Source: Bacteroidota bacterium (GTDB taxonomy: Bacteria > Bacteroidota > Bacteroidia > Chitinophagales > Chitinophagaceae). Taken from it: a stretch of 37,236 nt of DNA. Under the pieces are notes generated by a model, which was not told the origin of the DNA, searched no databases, and was given only the letters and a program-made list of their open reading frames with translations. Positions 32,426 to 37,236 of the stretch are shown here, in pieces. The stretch is from NCBI GenBank assembly GCA_013286425.1, contig JABDFS010000027.1, positions 1-37,236 on the forward strand. The letters run 5' to 3'. Position 1 is the stretch's first letter. Each line of letters starts with the position of its first letter. A program made the position numbers and the translations under genes.

Positions 32426-33532
32426 CTATTCCCATTTAAAAAGCTTTATGCTTAAAAAGCTGATGACGATAGCCCAGATAACCAATCCTGATAATTGCAC
32501 AGGCATTTGCCATATATGTGTTCCTTCAAATGCAATCTTTCTTAACCCGTCAACAAAAAAAGTAAGCGGTAAAATATTGCAGAACGATTGCAGCCAGTGC
32601 GGGTAATTTTCAATCGGAAAAAATAAGCCGCACAATAAAATCTGCGGTAAGGTAAACGTGTTCGCAACCGGCGCTATTGAACTTTCATTTTGAATAACTC
32701 CGCTTATGATAAACCCAATGCCCATGAAAATGATCAACCCGAATAACGAAAAGAAAAGCATTTCAAGAAATGTATAAAAGCCATTCACCAATGTGAAATT
32801 AAAAACGAAGTAGCCTAACGCAATCATTATAATAAAGCTTAGTACATGAAAGAAAAGCCTGCTCAGCATTTCACCCAATATTAAATATGCGCGGCTTATA
32901 GGTGTTGCAGATAATCTTTTTAAAACCAATCCTTGCCTTAAGCTGAATAAAAGAAAAGAAGAACCAAATACGCCAGCCATCAACAACGAAAAGCCAAGCT
33001 GCCCCGGAAGAATAAAATCGATTTGCCTGTAAATACGTCCTGGTAATTCTTTTGTATGAATAGCCGCAATAGTTGGATTGGAAGGAAATATTTTTTCGTT
33101 GATAGAACCAATCGCATTCTTCATCAAAGTTTGCAATAATTCATTTTGATTTTCTGCTGAAGTGCTAGAAATAAGATTAACATCATACGCAGGAATAGCT
33201 GATGCCGCAGCATCTTTTTTTATATCAACAATTGCAGTCAATCTTCCTTTTTGCAACGCTTCAGTTGCATCATGTATGTTTAAACTTTTATCAATAGCGA
33301 TGTTGCTTATTTTGGTTAAGCTTTCATAAACAGGGTTTGCCGTATCGCAACCCGGCGCTATTACGATCTTAAGTTGCACGACCGTATTATTAACCATCGA
33401 ACCAAAAACAACAATGAATATTATAGGGAACAGTAAAGAAAAAACTACCGATGTAGGACTGCGCAGCATTGCCACCAAACTTGCCTTTGCCAAAGCGAGT
33501 GCGGCGCGAAACTGGCTGTATGGTCGTGGCAT
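32426..33532 (-). CDS. ABC-2 type transporter permease
   Basis: Inner-membrane protein of 368 residues. ATG 33532 (MPRPYSQFRAALALAKASLV) is preferred to the TTG six bases earlier. One N-terminal helix (VVFSLLFPIIFIVVFGSMV) is followed by an extracytoplasmic domain of about 130 residues, then five helices (FSLLMAGVFGSSFLLFS, LSFIIMIALGYFVFNF, MLFFSLFGLIIFMGIGFIISG, TLPQILLCGLFFPIENYP, LSGLVIWAIVISFLSI). This is the YhhJ/DrrB-like ABC-2 membrane fold used for drug, lipid or polysaccharide export. No ATPase gene lies next to it in the window, so the partner must be encoded elsewhere. Confidence 0.88.
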   Translation of the reverse strand: MPRPYSQFRAALALAKASLVAMLRSPTSVVFSLLFPIIFIVVFGSMVNNTVVQLKIVIAPGCDTANPVYESLTKISNIAIDKSLNIHDATEALQKGRLTAIVDIKKDAAASAIPAYDVNLISSTSAENQNELLQTLMKNAIGSINEKIFPSNPTIAAIHTKELPGRIYRQIDFILPGQLGFSLLMAGVFGSSFLLFSLRQGLVLKRLSATPISRAYLILGEMLSRLFFHVLSFIIMIALGYFVFNFTLVNGFYTFLEMLFFSLFGLIIFMGIGFIISGVIQNESSIAPVANTFTLPQILLCGLFFPIENYPHWLQSFCNILPLTFFVDGLRKIAFEGTHIWQMPVQLSGLVIWAIVISFLSIKLFKWE

Positions 33533-33617
33533 AAACAAATGTAATTATTTTATGCTGCGTGTAATGTACCTGCCTTTTACACGGCACAGCCATCAATTCA
33601 TTTGCATAAACAACAAA

Positions 33618-33650
33618 TAAAAAAGGGAATGAAAATTCATTCCCTTTAAA
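33618..33650 (-). terminator. rho-independent terminator after the DUF4783 gene
   Basis: AAAGGGAATGAA (33622-33633) and TTCATTCCCTTT (33636-33647) form a near-perfect palindrome. Read on the minus strand it is followed by a T run. It separates the DUF4783 gene from the permease gene. Confidence 0.8.
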
Positions 33651-33669
33651 AAATCACATCAAACCCAAA

Positions 33670-34044
33670 CTAACTTATACGTATTGTAATTACCGACATT
33701 GTTTTGCCATTGCTGGTAAGCATTACTGTAATATTATAACCCTGGGCGCTACCGGTAAGTTTCCCGGCTATGTACATTGTACCACTCATTTCTCTTTCAG
33801 AAGTAAGTTCAAACCCGTTTATACTATTAGCAGAGAAAAATCCTGAAATAGCAGAAGACGCATCGCTCCTGCTCAAATTTTTCATTTCATTTTTCTGCGG
33901 AAGTTTTACATCCACAGCGCTGCTGAAATAACCGGTGAACTTTTCTGCACTGCCTGCTTTCAGAGCATTCACCACATCATCGCCGGTCTGCGCAAAACTT
34001 GTAATTGAGAAAAAAACACCGAGTAAAAAAAGCAATTTTTTCAT
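33670..34044 (-). CDS. DUF4783-type secreted protein
   Basis: A 124-residue exported protein with signal peptide MKKLLFLLGVFFSITSFAQ. The mature part matches the DUF4783 pattern of Bacteroidota: DVVNALKAGSAEKFTGYF, VDVKLPQKNEMKNLSRSDAS, ISGFFSANSINGFEL and a final beta strand pair YNITVMLTSNGKTMSVITIRIS. The fold is probably NTF2-like (cone-shaped alpha+beta), judged from helix-then-sheet order. Function unknown. It is transcribed away from gpmI and has its own terminator. Confidence 0.85.
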   Translation of the reverse strand: MKKLLFLLGVFFSITSFAQTGDDVVNALKAGSAEKFTGYFSSAVDVKLPQKNEMKNLSRSDASSAISGFFSANSINGFELTSEREMSGTMYIAGKLTGSAQGYNITVMLTSNGKTMSVITIRIS

Positions 34045-34404
34045 TGTAATCTTATATTGAATTTTGACTAAAGATAATGCTTATTGTTTAAGTAGTTTAG
34101 TTATGTAATTGTGAATGATACCTGCTGTTTACAATAAATTAACGAATACAAAAGTTGTTTATAAAATTGGGGGTTACCGGCTTCAGCTTTTCATGGCATC
34201 GCCCTTGAGCCTGTCCCGTACCTGATACGTGATCACAACACTTGTACTGTATATCATCACGTAGCTTACGTTTCACACCCGCCATGTACGCACAATCTTT
34301 AAGATTTTATTCAAAACAACAACTTCTAAAAATTATTATAATTCATTCTTTGCAACTAGGCGGCAGAAGCTTACTGTATTGTAACCAGTTTCGTATCCGG
34401 TAGA
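34045..34404. other. intergenic left of element C
   Basis: No gene seen. TACGTGAT (34226-34233) and ATCACGTA (34256-34263) are inverted with a 22-base loop; I see no further support for a function. Confidence 0.4.
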
Positions 34405-34536
34405 TAGCTGCAGGCTTATTTTTACGAAATAACTTCGATATAACTTCGATGTTTCTTCGATCCAATTAATCGAAGTTATATCGAAGTTATATCGAAGAAA
34501 TATCGAAATTATATCGAAGAAATGAGTTTGCCGGTA
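34405..34536. repeat. 132-bp palindromic element with 11-bp periodic units (element C)
   Basis: TCGA starts at 34435, 34446 and 34457 (a decayed ACGA at 34424), then 34470, 34481, 34492, 34503 and 34514. All steps are 11 except the switch step of 13. Arms 34429-34450 and 34469-34490 are perfect 22-bp inverted repeats. End boxes TAGCTGCAGGCTTATTT (34405-34421) and AAATGAGTTTGCCGGTA (34520-34536) match those of element A, the left boxes at 15 of 17. In both elements the box start lies 19 bp before the first unit core and the total is 132 bp. It is 162 bp upstream of gpmI. Confidence 0.87.
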
Positions 34537-34697
34537 TTAAGTTGATAAAGATGTCCTATCCTGAAAAGGAGTAAACAAAAACCTGTGGGCACACCGCAGG
34601 TTTCACAGGCACAGCCCTTAACTTTTTTGAAGCAGGTTTTTTAAACCGGGTTGAAAAATCATTTAACAAAAAACATGAAATCTGTTAGCTTTACGCC

Positions 34698-36227
34698 ATG
34701 AGCAAAAAAGCAATTTTAATAATCATGGATGGCTGGGGACTTGGGAAAGTTTATTCATCAGACGCCATTCAGCATGCAAAAACACCTTTTGTTAGCAGCC
34801 TGTACAGCAAGTATCCAAACACAACATTAATCACCTGCGGCGAAGCAGTTGGATTACCTGACGGACAAATGGGCAACAGCGAAGTAGGGCATTTGAATCT
34901 TGGTGCGGGCAGGGTTGTTTACCAGGAATTGCAAAGAATAAATGTTGCCATTCGCGAAGGCGAATTTCAAAAGAATGAACATTTATTAAACGCGCTTAAA
35001 TATGCAAAAGATAATAACAAACCATTGCATTTAATTGGTTTGGTAAGTGATGGTGGCGTGCATTCGCATATCAATCATCTCGAAGCTATTTGTAATGTTT
35101 GTGCGCAACAAGGTTTAACCGAAGTGTACATTCATGCATTTACAGACGGCCGCGATACAGATCCTAAAAGTGGCTTAGGTTTTATAAAACAATTGCAGCA
35201 AAGCATTAATAATTCTGTTGGAAAAATTGCAAGTGTAAGCGGAAGATATTATGCAATGGATCGCGATAAAAGATGGGAAAGAGTGAAGCTGGCTTATGAT
35301 GCACTGGTTAAAGGCGAAGGCATTAAAGCAACAGATGCCATTGCTGCTGTTGAACAATCTTATGCAGAAAATGTTACCGATGAATTTATAAAACCAACTG
35401 TAATTATAAACGAGGCACAGCAACCGTTGGCAGTTATTAAAGATGGCGATGCCGTTCTCTGCTTTAATTTCAGAACAGACCGTTGCCGTGAAATTACGCT
35501 TGCACTTACGCAGAAGGATTTTCCTGACTATGACATGCATGCTTTGCAATTAGATTATACAACCATGACAGAGTATGATCATACATATAAAAATGTACAT
35601 GTCATTTTTGAAAACGATAATTTAAATAATACGCTTGGTGAAATAATTGAAAGCAATAATTTAAAGCAGATTCGCATTGCCGAAACAGAAAAATACCCGC
35701 ATGTAACTTTCTTTTTCAGCGGTGGAAGAGAAGCAACTTTTAATGGTGAAAGCAGGATTCTTGTACAATCGCCAAAGATTGCAACGTATGATCTTAAGCC
35801 TGAAATGAGCGCTTATGAAGTAACAGAAAAATTACTGCCTGAAATAGAAAATGAAACAGCAGATTTTATTTGTTTGAATTTTGCCAATGCAGATATGGTT
35901 GGCCATACCGGCGTTTGGGAAGCTGTTATAAAAGCAGTTGAAACGGTTGATGCATGCGTTGAAAAAGTTGTTACTGAGGCACTTGCACACGGCTATACAA
36001 CTTTCTTACTTGCAGATCATGGTAACGCCGACTTTGAAGTAAATGCAGATGGCTCTCCAAACACACAGCATTCATTAAACCCGGTTCCGTTCTTTATCAT
36101 TAATAACGAATTTAAAGGCGAAGTAAAGCCCGGCAAGCTGGGTGATATTGCACCAACCATTTTAACGTTTATGGGTTTGCCTATCCCGAAAGAAATGACA
36201 GGAAATATTCTTGCTTCAAACAAATAG
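34698..36227 (+). CDS. gpmI: 2,3-bisphosphoglycerate-independent phosphoglycerate mutase
   Basis: Cytoplasmic glycolytic enzyme of 509 residues interconverting 3- and 2-phosphoglycerate with two Mn ions. Alkaline-phosphatase-superfamily metal site AILIIMDGWGLG (Asp11) and the phosphoserine motif GQMGNSEVGHLNLGAGR with Ser61. The transferase domain contains HAFTDGRDTDP, SVSGRYYAMDRDKRWER and CFNFRTDR. The C-terminal metal ligands are in FANADMVGHTG, LLADHGNAD and TQHSLNPVPF. Length and motif order are standard. ATG 34698 follows a TAGCTTTA box by 4 bp, hinting at a short leader or leaderless mRNA. The next gene starts 4 bp after its stop. Confidence 0.97.
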   Translation: MSKKAILIIMDGWGLGKVYSSDAIQHAKTPFVSSLYSKYPNTTLITCGEAVGLPDGQMGNSEVGHLNLGAGRVVYQELQRINVAIREGEFQKNEHLLNALKYAKDNNKPLHLIGLVSDGGVHSHINHLEAICNVCAQQGLTEVYIHAFTDGRDTDPKSGLGFIKQLQQSINNSVGKIASVSGRYYAMDRDKRWERVKLAYDALVKGEGIKATDAIAAVEQSYAENVTDEFIKPTVIINEAQQPLAVIKDGDAVLCFNFRTDRCREITLALTQKDFPDYDMHALQLDYTTMTEYDHTYKNVHVIFENDNLNNTLGEIIESNNLKQIRIAETEKYPHVTFFFSGGREATFNGESRILVQSPKIATYDLKPEMSAYEVTEKLLPEIENETADFICLNFANADMVGHTGVWEAVIKAVETVDACVEKVVTEALAHGYTTFLLADHGNADFEVNADGSPNTQHSLNPVPFFIINNEFKGEVKPGKLGDIAPTILTFMGLPIPKEMTGNILASNK

Positions 36228-36231
36228 CAAT

Positions 36232-36735
36232 ATGCTAAAGAGAATCTTATTAATTGTGTTCATAATATTACTCGCGATACAATTTATAAGGCCTGGAAAG
36301 AATATACATCCGGGATCGCAGCCAAATGATATTTCTACAGTGTATGCTGTTCCCGCAAGTGTTGATTCAATTCTCGCAAAAGCCTGCAAAGATTGCCATA
36401 GCAACAACACAAGATATCCGTGGTACAATAATGTTCAGCCCGTTGCATGGTTTTTAGCCAATCATGTTACAGATGGAAAAAGGTCTTTCAATTTAAATGA
36501 GTTTGCCACTTATACTGCAGCAAGAAAATATGATAAGATAACAGAAGTAAAAAAGCAGGTTGACAAAGGAGAAATGCCGCTTTCATCATACACACTCATT
36601 CATACAGATGCGCGTTTAACAGAAGCAGAAAAAGATACGGTATTTGCCTGGAGTGAAAGTATTCGTAAACAGATGGAAGCACAATATCCTAAAGACAGCC
36701 TGGAGAAAAAACCTAATACCCAACCACACACATAA
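36232..36735 (+). CDS. membrane-anchored haem-binding protein (Haem_bd type cytochrome)
   Basis: A 167-residue protein starting at ATG 36232, just 4 bp after the gpmI stop. The N-terminal anchor is MLKRILLIVFIILLAIQFI. A single c-type haem site CKDCHSN is followed by NTRYPWYNNVQPVAWFL, the hallmark of the Haem_bd family of Bacteroidota, and by MPLSSYTLIHTDARLTEAEK. It probably sits on the periplasmic face of the inner membrane as an electron carrier or sensor. Co-transcription with gpmI is likely from the spacing, though the functional link is unknown. Confidence 0.88.
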   Translation: MLKRILLIVFIILLAIQFIRPGKNIHPGSQPNDISTVYAVPASVDSILAKACKDCHSNNTRYPWYNNVQPVAWFLANHVTDGKRSFNLNEFATYTAARKYDKITEVKKQVDKGEMPLSSYTLIHTDARLTEAEKDTVFAWSESIRKQMEAQYPKDSLEKKPNTQPHT

Positions 36736-36973
36736 TAATTATTGCTTTATATAAACAGGTTTTGTATTTTCAATTTGAAATTATAAAGCAATGGACAGAA
36801 TAATTGCAAACCCGCAGAAAAAGCAATTGATTCCTTTTGAATACTTAGACTTGTTTCCATACACAATTGCAGTATTCATGATCTGTGCTGAAGTTTACAT
36901 ACTACACCAGTTTGTTGTTGTATCGCACATGTTACAGCATTGATATACTTTTAGCTTTACAAACTTTACTTTC

Positions 36974-36993
36974 CCTGCCTGCCGGCAGGTTTG
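36974..36993. repeat. CCTGCCGGCAGG palindromic repeat upstream of engB
   Basis: It contains the perfect 12-bp palindrome 36978-36989, preceded by CCTG and followed by TTTG. The reverse complement begins CAAACCTGCC, which is exactly the last ten bases of the window (37227-37236) inside engB. Confidence 0.65.
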
Positions 36994-37003
36994 CATATTT
37001 TTG

Positions 37004-37236
37004 ATGATGCAAATAACAAAAGCTACATATCTTATTTCAAGCCCATCGTATGATAAATGCCCGAAACCCGATCGGCCTGAATATGCATTTATCGGCAGAA
37101 GCAACGTTGGCAAATCATCGTTAATAAACATGCTTTGCAATAATTCAAAGCTGGCAAAAACATCAAACACGCCCGGTAAAACACAGCTCATTAATCATTA
37201 TACAATCGAAAGCGCGACGGCAAAATCAAACCTGCC
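37004..37236 (+). CDS. engB: ribosome-biogenesis GTPase EngB/YsxC, 5' part
   Basis: Essential-type GTPase for large-subunit ribosome assembly; only the first 77 codons are in the window. The start is ATG 37004 or 37007. Visible motifs: P-loop [16 protein letters not shown], and switch I/G2 [14 protein letters not shown]. After INHY the usual continuation into WYLVDLPGYG is replaced by [12 protein letters not shown], and the last ten bases match the inverted form of the palindromic repeat at 36974-36993. An in-frame insertion therefore seems to begin at the window edge. Confidence 0.92.
   Translation, partial: MMQITKATYLISSPSYDKCPKPDRPEYAFIGRSNVGKSSLINMLCNNSKLAKTSNTPGKTQLINHYTIESATAKSNL

Noticed and set aside
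34226..34263. TACGTGAT/ATCACGTA inverted repeat
   Set aside because: Only 8 bp with a 22-base loop and no conserved partner in the window; likely chance in AT-rich sequence.

Overview
The window comes from a member of the phylum Bacteroidota, most likely Chitinophagaceae or a close relative. The evidence is low-to-moderate GC with AT-rich spacers, Sec-exported glycosidases and sulfatases with short signal peptides, a DUF4783-type protein, a Haem_bd-type cytochrome, the bifunctional rhamnulose-phosphate aldolase/dehydrogenase, and promoter boxes of the TAnnTTTG type. The family-level placement is inference.

Layout. 1-2950 (minus strand): a GH3 beta-glucosidase cut by the window edge, a small secreted protein and a GbsR/MarR-like regulator, with two matching operator-like inverted repeats. 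3511-17884 (plus strand): an L-rhamnose locus. GH106 alpha-L-rhamnosidase, an esterase, an FMN alpha-hydroxy-acid (lactate) dehydrogenase and a GH39-like glycosidase are followed by RhaT, the aldolase/dehydrogenase fusion, L-rhamnose isomerase and rhamnulokinase, then an MTA/SAH nucleosidase-like gene. The genes describe a full route: rhamnoside to rhamnose outside the cytoplasm, uptake, rhamnulose, rhamnulose-1-P, DHAP plus lactaldehyde, lactate, pyruvate. 18012-20767: a broken orphan gene, a PepSY-like secreted protein and a frameshifted dihaem cytochrome c. 21685-32276: three Cys-type sulfatases, a GH27 alpha-galactosidase translationally coupled to the second one, an LVIVD lipoprotein, an L,D-transpeptidase and an alpha/beta hydrolase. 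32426-37236: an ABC-2 permease, a DUF4783 protein, gpmI, a haem-binding protein and the 5' end of engB.

The least expected content is between and inside the genes. Two intergenic elements (3147-3278 and 34405-34536) are each exactly 132 bp. Each has imperfect 17-bp inverted end boxes and a head-to-head array of units spaced exactly 11 bp apart. A third array (21196-21316) keeps the 11-bp period and the same strand-switch offset, with unrelated unit sequence and no clear end boxes. I know of no named family with this design.

Other small elements: a 24-bp palindromic repeat inserted three times in frame in the aldolase gene and once just upstream; a four-helix-bundle (S23-type) ORF framed by 21-bp inverted repeats between two rhamnose genes; a CCTGCCGGCAGG palindrome before engB with a probable inverted partner starting inside engB at the window edge; a TCTCCTTACGTCGAAATGACG-type dispersed family; and a 107-nt multi-hairpin element at 23267-23373. 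Three genes carry +1 frameshifts, each repaired by removing one base at or next to a homopolymer. This points to sequencing error or homopolymer slippage more than to ordinary decay. No tRNA, rRNA, CRISPR array or transposase gene was seen.
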